Source: Bacteroidales bacterium (lineage in GTDB: Bacteria; Bacteroidota; Bacteroidia; Bacteroidales; UBA7960). From it: DNA of 40,645 bases. Under the pieces are notes generated by a model. That model was not told the DNA's origin. It did no database searches and saw nothing but the letters and a program-made list of their open reading frames with translations. Made by a program: the position numbers and the translations under genes. This document shows positions 8,034-16,804 of the stretch, piece by piece. Within the stretch, counting starts at the first letter, position 1. Each line of letters begins with the position of its first letter. The stretch spans positions 1-40,645 of the forward strand of contig SKOK01000030.1 of the NCBI GenBank assembly GCA_007120085.1, in the 5' to 3' direction.

Positions 8034-8168
8034 TATCAAAATAGTTTTTTAATTTATGGTTTTAAACAAGCAATTAAGCCATTTAAATTGCATTTAATCT
8101 TAAACAACAATACCCTAAATATGTTTGACATATTCGCATTAAAAACTTAATGAAATAAAATAAAAGTT

Positions 8169-8176
8169 TATTTTTG
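8169..8176 (+). promoter_or_regulatory. -7 promoter box before the LiaF-like gene
   Basis: TATTTTTG matches TAnnTTTG, 30 bp before the ATG at 8206. Its last G is the first base of the GTG that the ORF track uses as a start, which argues against that start. No convincing -33 TTG is present. Confidence 0.45.
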
Positions 8177-8205
8177 TGAATTGCAAAAACCAAACTTCCT
8201 TTGCC

Positions 8206-8919
8206 ATGAAAAACCCCAACTCATCAAGAACCTTATTAGGCCTGTTGTTTATACTGGCAGGCGCACTTTTTTTGTTGAATCTAATTGATTTCAACCTTCC
8301 TTTTAATCTGCCTGGCTTTCTTTTTACCTGGCCAATGATCCTTGTTGTTCTCGGCTTGTTTTTCTTTTTTTCGCGCGAGAACAGAACCACAGGCTTGATA
8401 CTTTTCACCATTGGAACGGTTTTCTTGCTTAAGTTCGAGCTTAACGTAAGTATGTCTGTAATTTTGCAATATGCTGTTCCAAGCATACTGGTGGTTGCCG
8501 GGATAGCTTTGCTGTTTCCGCGCACTTACCGAAAAAAAAAACGGATATTTGACCCGGGTGTAAAAGAAACCGGAAATAACGTTGAAGCAGTTCACATACT
8601 CAGCGGGGGTAGCAGGATCATTAAATCTGAAAACTTCCAGGGAGGGGAAGTGGTGTGCATACTGGCCGGAGCTGAAATATATTTTAAAGAAACCATCCTT
8701 TCTCAAGGTGTTAACATCCTGAATGTGACTTGTATTTTTGGAGGTTGTGAAATTTTTGTTCCTGACGAATGGACCATCCACACGGACATAACCACAATAC
8801 TGGCTGGTATTGAAGACAAAAGACATAAAGCATATCCACCTGTTCAGGCTGATCCCGACAAGGTTTTGATCATAAAAGGCACCTTGCTGTTTTCCGGACT
8901 GGAAATAAAAAGGATCTAA
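8206..8919 (+). CDS. LiaF-like membrane protein
   Basis: The product is 237 residues from the ATG at 8206 (MKNPNSSRTLLGLLFILAG). Four hydrophobic segments lie in the first ~105 residues: about 7-27, 35-50, 57-73 and 83-105. A short basic stretch (RTYRKKKR) follows, then a C-terminal beta-helical domain with VHILSGGSR, VVCILAGAEIYF, VTCIFGGCEIFVP and TTILAGIED. This is the arrangement of LiaF/DUF5668 proteins, whose Firmicutes members modulate cell-envelope stress signalling. In Bacteroidota they are common and of unknown role. No LiaRS-type two-component system is next to it, so a link to stress signalling is only inference. The track's GTG start at 8176 lies in a promoter box and is rejected. 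Confidence 0.72.
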   Translation: MKNPNSSRTLLGLLFILAGALFLLNLIDFNLPFNLPGFLFTWPMILVVLGLFFFFSRENRTTGLILFTIGTVFLLKFELNVSMSVILQYAVPSILVVAGIALLFPRTYRKKKRIFDPGVKETGNNVEAVHILSGGSRIIKSENFQGGEVVCILAGAEIYFKETILSQGVNILNVTCIFGGCEIFVPDEWTIHTDITTILAGIEDKRHKAYPPVQADPDKVLIIKGTLLFSGLEIKRI

Positions 8920-8967
8920 GCCATTATCTTTATGATTTTTTGCAAACGAAGTAAAGCAATAAATGCT

Positions 8968-8975
8968 TATCTTTG
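8968..8975 (+). promoter_or_regulatory. -7 promoter box of the bamD-rpoZ-coaBC operon
   Basis: TATCTTTG matches TAnnTTTG, 54 bp before the bamD ATG. A TTG at 8940-8942 lies 25 bp upstream, slightly too far for a standard -33 element. Confidence 0.5.
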
Positions 8976-9029
8976 CCGACTAATTTGGCATAATATGTGC
9001 CGTGATTGCACATAAAACGAAATATTTTG

Positions 9030-9842
9030 ATGTCTCTGAAAAAAAATATAGGAAGCATAGCCTCATTCATCCTGTTATTGGTGCTTTTTAGTTCTTGCAG
9101 CCAATACCAGCGTTTATTAAAAAGTGATGACTTTGAGCTTAAGTATGCAACGGCTATCGAATATTACTATGAGGGCAACTACGGAAGATCCATTGCCCTG
9201 TTTTCCGATGTGATACCTGTTTACAGGGGTACGGCCGAAGCAGAGCAGATAAACTTTTATTTTGCAATGGCTCACTTTAAAATGGGCGATTATACCCTGG
9301 CAAGCCACTACTTCAAATCATTTGCCACTGCATTTCCGAGAAGCGAACATGCAGAAGAGTTTCTGTACCTTAGTGCATATTGCCAATACCTTGAATCACC
9401 CCGTTATTCGCTTGACCAGACAAACACATTGCAGGCCATACGTGAATTACAGCAGTTCATAAACAGATATCCATACAGTGACAGGGTAGAGGATGCAAAT
9501 GAACTGATTGACGAATTGCGATTTAAACTGGAAAAAAAACGTTACAGTACTGCAATGATGTACTTGGATATCAGTGACTACCAGGCTGCTGCAACCACTT
9601 TTGAAACTTTTATCAGGGATTATCCCGACACACAATTCAGGGAGGAAGCAACTTTTCTGATCATTAAGGCTTATTTTGAGTTTGCAGTCAACAGCATACC
9701 ACAACGCCAGCAAGAGCGTTTTCAAAAAGCGCTGGAAGCATACCACAATTTTAGCAGAAGATATCCTGACAGTGAATTCATGCGCGAAGCCACCAGGATG
9801 CAGAATCATGCAAAGCAATCCATGGCTGCATTGCAGAATTAA
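9030..9842 (+). CDS. bamD: Outer-membrane assembly lipoprotein BamD
   Basis: BamD is part of the BAM complex that inserts beta-barrel proteins into the outer membrane, acting at the periplasmic face. The 270-residue product has a lipoprotein signal with lipobox LFSSC (C23), then tandem TPR-like units: YATAIEYYYEGNYGRSIALF, INFYFAMAHFKMGDYTLASHYF, a repeat around LDISDYQAAATTFETFI and a last one near FQKALEAYHNFSRRYPDSEF. The track start at 9006 is TTG. The ATG at 9030 gives a proper lipoprotein signal. Next comes rpoZ after 27 bp, an order (bamD-rpoZ-coaBC-DUF4835-recN) that I recall as conserved in Bacteroidota, which supports the call. Confidence 0.9.
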   Translation: MSLKKNIGSIASFILLLVLFSSCSQYQRLLKSDDFELKYATAIEYYYEGNYGRSIALFSDVIPVYRGTAEAEQINFYFAMAHFKMGDYTLASHYFKSFATAFPRSEHAEEFLYLSAYCQYLESPRYSLDQTNTLQAIRELQQFINRYPYSDRVEDANELIDELRFKLEKKRYSTAMMYLDISDYQAAATTFETFIRDYPDTQFREEATFLIIKAYFEFAVNSIPQRQQERFQKALEAYHNFSRRYPDSEFMREATRMQNHAKQSMAALQN

Positions 9843-9869
9843 AAAAACCATAACAATAGCAACTGAAAA

Positions 9870-10196
9870 ATGGAATACAAAAAAATCAGATCAGAGTCAA
9901 CAACGGTAACCAGGGACCTTAGGAAATTTGATAAGGATACCGGCAATATTTACCAGTCGGTAGTGATCATTTCGAAGCGCGCCAACCAAATAGGCCAGGA
10001 GATGAAGGAAGAGCTTAACTCCAAGCTTGAAGAGTTTAGCAGCTCCACCGACAACCTGGAGGAAGTCTTTGAAAACCGTGAGCAGATTGAAATTGCCAGG
10101 CATTATGAGCAATTGCCCAAGCCCAGCCTGCTCTCCATAAATTCTTTTCTGACCAACCAGGTTTACTACAGGGTTCCTGAAACAGAGGTTAAGTGA
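9870..10196 (+). CDS. rpoZ: RNA polymerase omega subunit (Rpb6-like, Bacteroidetes type)
   Basis: This small subunit helps fold and stabilise the beta' subunit of RNA polymerase. At 108 residues it carries the phylum's hallmark pattern TGNIYQSVVIISKRANQIGQEMKEEL, with the ISKRANQI core that binds beta'. The C-terminal extension (PSLLSINSFLTNQVYYRVPE) is also typical and not found in proteobacterial omega. It is in an operon between bamD (27 bp upstream) and coaBC (40 bp downstream). Confidence 0.9.
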   Translation: MEYKKIRSESTTVTRDLRKFDKDTGNIYQSVVIISKRANQIGQEMKEELNSKLEEFSSSTDNLEEVFENREQIEIARHYEQLPKPSLLSINSFLTNQVYYRVPETEVK

Positions 10197-10236
10197 TCCG
10201 AAAGGCCTCTAATTTGGCATAAGCCATGCATTTATC

Positions 10237-11445
10237 ATGCTTAAAGGGAAAAAGATCATATTGGGTATCTCCGGCGGCATAGCTGCATACAAAGCAGCTA
10301 TCCTCATTCGCCTTTTCAAAAAAGCAGGAGCTGAAGTCAAAGTGGTCGTAACATCCAATGCCCTTGAATTCATCACCCGAGTAACCCTTGAATCTTTATC
10401 AGAAAATAAAGTTTATGATAAAGTTTTTGGTGAGCAAAACGACTATACCACTGAACATGTAGCCCTTACTGACTGGGGTGATGCATTCGTGGTGGCTCCG
10501 GCCACCGCCAATATCATCGGGAAGCTTGCCAGCGGCATTGCTGATGATGCCTTATCCACCTCCTTGCTGGCCTTTAACAAAAAGGTTTTTATTGCCCCTG
10601 CCATGAACTGCAAGATGTGGGAGCATTTTGCCGTACAAAAAAATGTGGACCACCTCACTGCCAATGGCATTCACATCATTGAACCAACCGAGGGCTTTCT
10701 GGCCTGCGGATATGAAGGGCGTGGAAGGATGGAGGAACCGGAAAGGATATTTAATGCCGTCAAAGAATCTTTTCATTCAAAACAGTCAACCCTTAAAGGA
10801 AAGAATGTATTGATAACAGCCGGACCAACCCGCGAAGCCATTGACCCTGTCAGATATATTGGTAACCACTCTTCAGGAAAAATGGGTTATGCACTTGCCG
10901 AAGAACTGGCAGACAGGGGCGCCAGGGTGCATCTGGTTTCTGGTCCGGTTAACCTGACTGTTGTGCATAAAAACATAGCACTTACTAAAGTCACCAGTGC
11001 CGACGAAATGCTTGAGGCGTGCAAGAAGCATTTTGATGATTGTGATGCTGCAATAATGGCGGCTGCAGTGGCCGATTATCGCCCTGATGCCTTCGCAACG
11101 AAAAAAATCAAAAAAGGTGGATCAGCCAAAGACCTGAAATTACATTTGGTTCCAACACCTGACATACTGGCTCATCTTGGCAAGCAGAAAGAAAACCGCG
11201 TCCTCGTGGGTTTTGCCCTTGAAACTGACAATGAAACAGACAATGCCATCAAAAAGTTAACATCCAAAAACCTTGATTTCATTGTGCTGAATTCATTGAG
11301 CGAACAAGGTGCAGGCTTCGGGCACAACACGAACAAAATCACCATCATAAACAATAAACAGGAAGTTTCGCGTTATCATCTTAAAGACAAAAGGGAAGTA
11401 GCAGCAGACATTGCTGACACCCTTGAAAAATATTTGAACCGATGA
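10237..11445 (+). CDS. coaBC: Bifunctional phosphopantothenoylcysteine decarboxylase / phosphopantothenate-cysteine ligase
   Basis: The enzyme carries out two consecutive steps of coenzyme A synthesis in the cytoplasm. The N-terminal flavin domain (about 1-180) has GISGGIAAYKAA, catalytic H74 in TEHVALTDWGD, the APAMNCKMW substrate motif (N124) and active-site C157 in FLACGYEGRGRM. The C-terminal ligase (about 185-402) has VLITAGPTREAIDPVRYI, the NHSSGKMGYALA loop, AAAVADYRP and the lysine-rich KKIKKGG. The 402-residue length is standard. Its stop overlaps the next start (ATGA at 11442), so DUF4835 is translationally coupled. Confidence 0.95.
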   Translation: MLKGKKIILGISGGIAAYKAAILIRLFKKAGAEVKVVVTSNALEFITRVTLESLSENKVYDKVFGEQNDYTTEHVALTDWGDAFVVAPATANIIGKLASGIADDALSTSLLAFNKKVFIAPAMNCKMWEHFAVQKNVDHLTANGIHIIEPTEGFLACGYEGRGRMEEPERIFNAVKESFHSKQSTLKGKNVLITAGPTREAIDPVRYIGNHSSGKMGYALAEELADRGARVHLVSGPVNLTVVHKNIALTKVTSADEMLEACKKHFDDCDAAIMAAAVADYRPDAFATKKIKKGGSAKDLKLHLVPTPDILAHLGKQKENRVLVGFALETDNETDNAIKKLTSKNLDFIVLNSLSEQGAGFGHNTNKITIINNKQEVSRYHLKDKREVAADIADTLEKYLNR

Positions 11446-12347
11446 TAAAAAAATCATTCTATTTTATCTTTGCAGCCCTTCTCTTATCCACTTCTGTTAA
11501 TGCCCAGGAGCTGAACTTCCAGGTATCGATCTCTACACCCGGAATGTCAGAAACAGAAAGGCAAATCATGCAGACCCTTCGTGGTGATCTGAGAGAATTC
11601 ATCAACCAGACCAACTGGACGAATTACCAGTTTGAAACCCGCGAAAGGATTGAAGCCTCCATTCAAATTACCATTGAGGAACGCATGGGGGGCGACGAAT
11701 ACCGTGCCAATATCCAGGTGCAGTCCAGGAGACCAATTTTCAACACCTCTTACCACAGCCCGCTCTTTAACCACCGCGACCGCGACGTTCAATTCAGGTA
11801 CCGAGAACATGATCCGCTCGAGTTTTCCGAAAATGCTTTCTTGTCGAACTTAACTTCACTGATTGCATATTATGTATATATTGTCATCGGTTTTGATTTT
11901 GACACATTTGCTCCACTGGGAGGAACGCCATACTTTGAAAAAGCGCAGCAAATCGTAAACCAGGCACAGAATGCGCCCGAAGTTGGCTGGAAATCATTTG
12001 AAAGCCAGCGAAACCGTTACTGGCTGATTGAAAACATCATGAATACGCGCTACCGTCCAATCAGACAAGCCATGTACACTTATCACCGCCTTGGTTTTGA
12101 TACCATGACTGAAAATATCGACCTGGGCAGGTCGGAGGTGCTGAGCGCACTCGAAATGCTGCAGCGTGCGCACCGTGAACGTCCAAATACGCTGCTTATG
12201 CAGGTTGTCACAACAGCAAAAAGCGATGAACTTGTAAACCTGTTTTCCGGGGCACCGGCCATGGAGCAAAACAGGGCCATTGAGCTTCTTTCCGAAATAG
12301 ATCCTTCAAATAGCTCGAAGTACCGCCGTATAGCAGACAGCAATTGA
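11442..12347 (+). CDS. DUF4835 family protein (PorD-like)
   Basis: The product is 301 residues with a signal peptide (MIKKSFYFIFAALLLSTSVNAQ), so it is periplasmic or outer-membrane associated. Family-typical parts are QELNFQVSISTP just after the signal, DLREFINQTNWTNYQFE and the central FLSNLTSLIAYYVYIVIGFDFDTFAPLGGTPYF. This is DUF4835, found almost only in Bacteroidota next to coaBC and recN. Some annotations name it PorD and link it to type IX secretion. No type IX component or CTD-bearing cargo is visible here, so that role is unconfirmed. It overlaps coaBC by 4 bp. Confidence 0.8.
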   Translation: MIKKSFYFIFAALLLSTSVNAQELNFQVSISTPGMSETERQIMQTLRGDLREFINQTNWTNYQFETRERIEASIQITIEERMGGDEYRANIQVQSRRPIFNTSYHSPLFNHRDRDVQFRYREHDPLEFSENAFLSNLTSLIAYYVYIVIGFDFDTFAPLGGTPYFEKAQQIVNQAQNAPEVGWKSFESQRNRYWLIENIMNTRYRPIRQAMYTYHRLGFDTMTENIDLGRSEVLSALEMLQRAHRERPNTLLMQVVTTAKSDELVNLFSGAPAMEQNRAIELLSEIDPSNSSKYRRIADSN

Positions 12348-12372
12348 TGAACTGAAAGTTTTTTTATCTTTG
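12344..12372 (+). promoter_or_regulatory. recN promoter
   Basis: TTG at 12344-12346 is followed by an 18-bp spacer and TATCTTTG at 12365-12372, a good Bacteroidetes promoter. The predicted leader is about 20 bases. The promoter starts in the last codon of DUF4835, so recN and fabI can be transcribed separately from the coaBC operon. Confidence 0.65.
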
Positions 12373-12398
12373 CAGCTCATATCTTTAATCATTGTCTG

Positions 12399-14066
12399 AT
12401 GCTAACACATCTGTTGATCGAAAATTATGCGCTGATTGAAAAGCTTGACATCGATATCTCCGATGGCCTTACTGTGATTACCGGTGAAACCGGTGCCGGC
12501 AAATCCATCCTGCTTGGAGCACTATCGCTGATTCTCGGAGAACGTGCCGATACGCGTGTGCTGCGCGACAAGAACCGAAAATGCATCATTGAAGGCAGTT
12601 TTTCCATTAATGATGATCTCCTGAAAAATCTTTTTCTAACCCACGATCTCGACTTTGAGGAAAATTCAATTTTCAGAAGAGAAATAACACCCGGGGGCAA
12701 ATCGCGTGCTTTTATCAACGATACACCCGTCAACCTTAATGTAATGAAGGCAATCAGCGGAAAACTGATAGATATTCACTCGCAGCACGAAAGCCTGTTA
12801 TTGGGAACATCTGAATTTCAGTTTGATGTGATTGATAGCTATGCAGGTATTCTCAAAGAGGTGGCTGCATACAAAGCATTATACCTGGACTACCAGCTCT
12901 TTCAAAAAAAACTTTATGAAATGGAAGCAGCAGAACGTGCTGCAAGAGCTGATCTCGATTACTATAAATTCCAGTTTGAGGAATTGGAACAAGCGCAACT
13001 CAATCCTGATGAATACAATGAGATGGAGGAGGAGATCGGCATACAAAAACACGCCGAAGACATTCTCTTCAAACTCGACAAGGGAATATACCTGCTTCGC
13101 GATGCAGATGTGAATTCGCTTGATACACTTAATGAGGTCTTGTCGCTGGTGAAATCACTGACGGAATTTGGAGCAAAGTATAAAGAACTGGCCGACCGCA
13201 TTGAATCCGTCCTCATCGAAACAAAAGATATAGCCGCTGAATCCGAAAGCCTTAAAGATGGGATCGTGCACGACCCGCAACAAACAGCCCAGCTTGAAGT
13301 AAGGCTTGACCTTATCAACAAACTGATGCAGAAGCACAGTGCCGGCGACATCCATAAGCTTATGGCAATAAAGGAAGAATATTTACAAAAAATTGAACAA
13401 AGCACATCGCTGGAAAAAAACATTTCTGAACTTCGGGAAAAAGTCAAAAAGCAACAGATCTTACTTGATTCAAAGGCATCAGGAATCTCCAAAAGCAGGG
13501 CTAAGGTCATACCAGGAATTGAACTGGAGGTGCTGGAGATGCTAAAAGGCCTTGCCATGCCCAACGCACGTTTCCGGATCAGGCAGGAGAAGCTGGATGC
13601 ATTGAATCATCGTGGAGCTGATAACCTGACTTTTCTTTTCAGCGCAAACCCGGGAAGTGAACTGCAGGAGGTGTCAAAAGTAGCCAGTGGCGGTGAGATG
13701 TCACGATTTATGCTCAGCATCAAAAACATCATATCGTCCAGGAATCTGCTGCCAACGATTATCTTCGATGAAATAGACACTGGCATCTCCGGCGAAACCA
13801 GCACCCGGGTGGCAATGATACTCGAAGCAATGGCAAAAAAAATGCAGGTGCTAACCATCACGCATTTGCCACAGATCGCTTCAAAAGGCCATTCGCATCT
13901 GCTGGTATTTAAGGCTATAGCCAAGAATAAAACCAATACCCACATCAAAAAACTTGCTGGAGAAGAAAGAATTGTGGAGGTTGCCAAAATGCTGGGAGGA
14001 GAAAAACCCACAAAAATTATGCTTGAAACCGCAAAAGAGCTTATCTTTAACCTTCGAAATAAATAA
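12399..14066 (+). CDS. recN: DNA repair protein RecN
   Basis: RecN is an SMC-like ATPase acting in recombinational repair of double-strand breaks. The 555-residue product has Walker A GETGAGKS (29-36) and the Q-loop region DIHSQHESLLLG. A long alpha-helical, Lys/Glu-rich middle (about 150-370) is the coiled coil. At the C-terminus are the signature VASGGEMSRFMLSIK, Walker B TIIFDEIDTGISG and the H-loop ITHLPQIAS. Its own promoter overlaps the end of the preceding gene. fabI follows after 18 bp. Confidence 0.95.
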   Translation: MLTHLLIENYALIEKLDIDISDGLTVITGETGAGKSILLGALSLILGERADTRVLRDKNRKCIIEGSFSINDDLLKNLFLTHDLDFEENSIFRREITPGGKSRAFINDTPVNLNVMKAISGKLIDIHSQHESLLLGTSEFQFDVIDSYAGILKEVAAYKALYLDYQLFQKKLYEMEAAERAARADLDYYKFQFEELEQAQLNPDEYNEMEEEIGIQKHAEDILFKLDKGIYLLRDADVNSLDTLNEVLSLVKSLTEFGAKYKELADRIESVLIETKDIAAESESLKDGIVHDPQQTAQLEVRLDLINKLMQKHSAGDIHKLMAIKEEYLQKIEQSTSLEKNISELREKVKKQQILLDSKASGISKSRAKVIPGIELEVLEMLKGLAMPNARFRIRQEKLDALNHRGADNLTFLFSANPGSELQEVSKVASGGEMSRFMLSIKNIISSRNLLPTIIFDEIDTGISGETSTRVAMILEAMAKKMQVLTITHLPQIASKGHSHLLVFKAIAKNKTNTHIKKLAGEERIVEVAKMLGGEKPTKIMLETAKELIFNLRNK

Positions 14067-14084
14067 TCTAAATCCTTACATACT

Positions 14085-14954
14085 ATGATACAAAATCTAC
14101 TCAATGGAAAAAAAGGGATCATTTTTGGAGCACTTGATGAACACTCGATAGCCTGGCAAGTTGCCCTCAAGGCACACGAACAAGGTGCATCATTTGTGCT
14201 TACGAATGCCCCCATTGCCTTAAGGAAGGGAGACATCTTTCGCCTGGGCGAACAAACAGGAAGCGAAGTGATTTCTGCCGACATTACGCAGGTCGATGAA
14301 ATAGAGAACCTGATTACCGAGAGTCGCAACATTCTTGGAGGAAATCTCGATTTTATCCTGCATTCAGTCGGTATGTCACCCAATGTGCGCAAAGGACTGC
14401 ATTACACTGACCTCGATTACAACTACCTGAACAAAACCCTGGATGTTTCGGCCATTTCACTTCACAAAGTGTTGCAGACAGCCTATAAGATGGATGCCAT
14501 CAACGAATGGGGTTCAGTAGTGGCATTGAGCTACATTGCAGCCCAACGCACATATTCAACCTACAGCGACATGGCGCAAGCCAAAGCCATGCTCGAATCC
14601 ATCGTACGCAGCTTTGGCTATCATTATGGCAAGAAACGCAAAGTCAGGATCAACAGCATCTCACAATCACCCACGATAACCACTGCCGGAACCGGCGTTG
14701 GAGGGTTTAAAAGCTTCTATGCCTACGCCCAGTGTATGTCACCACTCGGCAATGCTTCTTCTGAAGATTGTGCCAACTTTTGTGTAATGATGTTTTCAGA
14801 CCTGACAAAAAAAGTGACCATGCAAAACTTGTTCCATGATGGTGGCTATTCTACAATGGGTATCAGCGAAACACTCATACAGAGTTGTTTCACTTGCCAG
14901 GGTGAGTGCTTTGACGATATTGCGGAAAGAGAACGCGTCATGGGCAAAAAGTAA
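14085..14954 (+). CDS. fabI: Enoyl-[acyl-carrier-protein] reductase (FabI type)
   Basis: FabI performs the last reduction of each fatty-acid elongation cycle using NAD(P)H. The 289-residue SDR-fold product has the nucleotide-binding start GIIFGALDEHSIAWQVA and LHSVGMSPN. The FabI active-site spacing is Y160, M163, K167 in STYSDMAQAKAML. It is about 25 residues longer than E. coli FabI because of a C-terminal tail with a Cys pair (SCFTCQGECFDD), a form I recall in Bacteroidota. The Cys-rich tail is a feature worth noting. It lies 18 bp after recN and is probably co-transcribed with it. Confidence 0.9.
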   Translation: MIQNLLNGKKGIIFGALDEHSIAWQVALKAHEQGASFVLTNAPIALRKGDIFRLGEQTGSEVISADITQVDEIENLITESRNILGGNLDFILHSVGMSPNVRKGLHYTDLDYNYLNKTLDVSAISLHKVLQTAYKMDAINEWGSVVALSYIAAQRTYSTYSDMAQAKAMLESIVRSFGYHYGKKRKVRINSISQSPTITTAGTGVGGFKSFYAYAQCMSPLGNASSEDCANFCVMMFSDLTKKVTMQNLFHDGGYSTMGISETLIQSCFTCQGECFDDIAERERVMGKK

Positions 14955-14987
14955 GCAATCAAAGCATCTTCAGTATCCAATTATTGC

Positions 14988-14995
14988 TATATTTG
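14988..14995 (+). promoter_or_regulatory. -7 promoter box of the etf operon
   Basis: TATATTTG matches TAnnTTTG, 50 bp before the etfB ATG at 15045. No TTG is found at the -33 spacing, so the promoter may depend on an activator. Confidence 0.5.
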
Positions 14996-15044
14996 TACCC
15001 GTTTTAAAAACATGTTAAATACTTCAACATAAAACATTTCTTTT

Positions 15045-15794
15045 ATGAATATTTTAGTTTGCATAAGCAATGTTCCTGATACCACCACCAAGGTGAAGTT
15101 TGCCGACGACAACAAGAAGCTTGACATTGCCGGCATTCAATGGGTCATCAATCCATGGGATGAGTTGTCGCTTACCCGTGCCCTTGAACTTAAGGATGTT
15201 GCTTCCAGCGAAGTCGCCAAAGTATCTGTTGCCCATGTCGGCCCGGCAACCTCAGAACCTACGATCCGCAAAGCGCTTGCCATTGGTGCCGATGATGCTT
15301 ACCGTGTAAACACCGAAGCCACAGATGCCATGCAGGTAGCTGCCGAGCTTGCCGAAGTAGTTAAATCCGGTTCATTTGATATCATACTTTGTGGCATTGA
15401 ATCAAGCGATTACAATGGTGCAAACGTGGGTGGCATGCTGGCCGAGTTTCTGGATTATACTTCAGTATCAGGCATCTCCGCTTTGAATGTTTCTGGTGGT
15501 GAAATCAATGTTACCCGTGAGATAGACGGAGGCAAGGAGCAGCTGGTTGTAAAAGCTCCTTTTGTGGGCATCGTTCAAAAGGGAATTGCCAAAGAACCAC
15601 GGATTGCAGCGATGCGCGGCATCATGCTGGCCAGGAAAAAGCCCATCCAGGTCTCCGAACCCAAACAGGCTGAATCTGCAACCGCCCTGCTAGGCTTTGA
15701 AGCACCCCCACCAAGAGCAGCATGCAAATTCATCGATGCTGATAACCCAAAACAATTGATCAGCCTGCTGCAAAACGAAGCCAAGGTGATCTGA
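15045..15794 (+). CDS. etfB: Electron transfer flavoprotein, beta subunit
   Basis: EtfB is the AMP/FAD-binding small subunit of the soluble heterodimer that accepts electrons from acyl-CoA dehydrogenases. The 249-residue product starts with the family pattern MNILVCISNVPDT and contains VINPWDELSLTRALELKD, DIILCGIESSDYNGANVGGM and EPRIAAMRGIMLARKKP. It is the first gene of a five-gene run (etfB, etfA, Fe-S protein, CCG protein, acyl-CoA dehydrogenase) with short gaps. Confidence 0.93.
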   Translation: MNILVCISNVPDTTTKVKFADDNKKLDIAGIQWVINPWDELSLTRALELKDVASSEVAKVSVAHVGPATSEPTIRKALAIGADDAYRVNTEATDAMQVAAELAEVVKSGSFDIILCGIESSDYNGANVGGMLAEFLDYTSVSGISALNVSGGEINVTREIDGGKEQLVVKAPFVGIVQKGIAKEPRIAAMRGIMLARKKPIQVSEPKQAESATALLGFEAPPPRAACKFIDADNPKQLISLLQNEAKVI

Positions 15795-15830
15795 GATATT
15801 TTAGTCGAACCATTTTAACATCAAAAATAT

Positions 15831-16802
15831 ATGTCAATAATTGTTTACACAGAAAACTGGGACGGAAAATTCAAAAAACTGTCGTTTGAGCTGTCCTCCT
15901 ACGCAGCAAAGCTCGCCGAAATGCTTAATGAAGAAACAATTGCCATTTCCATAGGCAGGGTAGAGGCGGAGGAGCTGAAAAAGCTTGCAAGCTATGGCAT
16001 AAAAAAAATCATCACGGTGACTGATGACAGGCTCCAGACTTTTGACAGCCGCACCTACACCAAGGTGATCTCGGATATTTGTGCCAAAGAATCGGCACAG
16101 GTTATCATAATGGCCAATAACAACAGTGGTAAATCGTTGGCGCCGAGACTATCTGTCAGACTGAAAGCAGCAATTTGCTCAGCTGCCCACGAGCTGCCTG
16201 AAAGCATTTCACCCTTTGTGATCAGGAAACGTGTATTTTCAGGAGGCGCCCTTGCCCGTACTGAATTGAAAACGGACATAAAGCTGATCACCCTGACCCA
16301 AAACTCCTTCGACCTTTGCGAGTCGCCCGTGGATGTTGTCATAGAAGCTTTCACTCCTGAACCCGAAGGTGCAAGCCCTGCCATCACGATCAAAGAGCAG
16401 GAAAAACAAACCGGGAAGGTACTGCTTGCAGATGCTGAAATAGTGATTTCAGGCGGCCGTGGAATGAAGACGCCTGACAACTGGGGTCCGCTGGAAGAAC
16501 TTGCCGAACTGCTGGATGGTGCCACTGCCTGCTCACGCCCCGTTTCCGACGAAGGCTGGCGTCCGCACGAAGAGCATACCGGACAAACCGGGAAGATCAT
16601 TGCCCCCAATGTATATTTTGCCATTGGAATATCTGGTGCCACACAGCACCTCGCGGGCATCAGCTCCTCAAAATATATCGTTGCCATCAATAACGACAAG
16701 GATGCGCCGATCTTTGAAGCGGCTCAGTACGGCATTGTTGGTGATGCAGCCAAAATACTGCCCCAGCTGGTAGAAGCCGTTAAAGAATCCAAAGCTTCAT
16801 AA
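15831..16802 (+). CDS. etfA: Electron transfer flavoprotein, alpha subunit
   Basis: EtfA carries the redox FAD of the Etf heterodimer. The product is 323 residues. The C-terminal FAD domain is clear: VISGGRGMKTPDNWGPLEEL, GATACSRPVSDEGW, TGKIIAPNVYFAIGISGATQH, and IVAINNDKDAPIFEAAQYGIVGD. The N-terminal domain (about 1-190) is more variable. The length and the absence of a ferredoxin insertion point to an ordinary, non-bifurcating-length protein, but bifurcation cannot be excluded by eye. It is followed within 2 bp by the membrane Fe-S protein, its likely electron acceptor. Confidence 0.93.
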   Translation: MSIIVYTENWDGKFKKLSFELSSYAAKLAEMLNEETIAISIGRVEAEELKKLASYGIKKIITVTDDRLQTFDSRTYTKVISDICAKESAQVIIMANNNSGKSLAPRLSVRLKAAICSAAHELPESISPFVIRKRVFSGGALARTELKTDIKLITLTQNSFDLCESPVDVVIEAFTPEPEGASPAITIKEQEKQTGKVLLADAEIVISGGRGMKTPDNWGPLEELAELLDGATACSRPVSDEGWRPHEEHTGQTGKIIAPNVYFAIGISGATQHLAGISSSKYIVAINNDKDAPIFEAAQYGIVGDAAKILPQLVEAVKESKAS

Positions 16803-16804
16803 AA

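Noticed and set aside
8125-8130. TTGACA as a sigma-70 -35 box for the LiaF-like gene
   Set aside because: It is 38 bp from the -7 box, too far, and this phylum uses a different consensus.
12962-13564. 200-residue minus-strand ORF antisense to recN
   Set aside because: It is a Ser-rich shadow of the coiled-coil coding region; recN motifs are complete on the plus strand.
13607-14392. 261-residue minus-strand ORF spanning the recN-fabI junction
   Set aside because: It has no recognisable motif, a Ser/Phe/Ile-rich shadow composition, and crosses two well-supported genes.
16055-16699. 214-residue minus-strand ORF antisense to etfA
   Set aside because: Shadow frame; etfA is intact with all FAD motifs.
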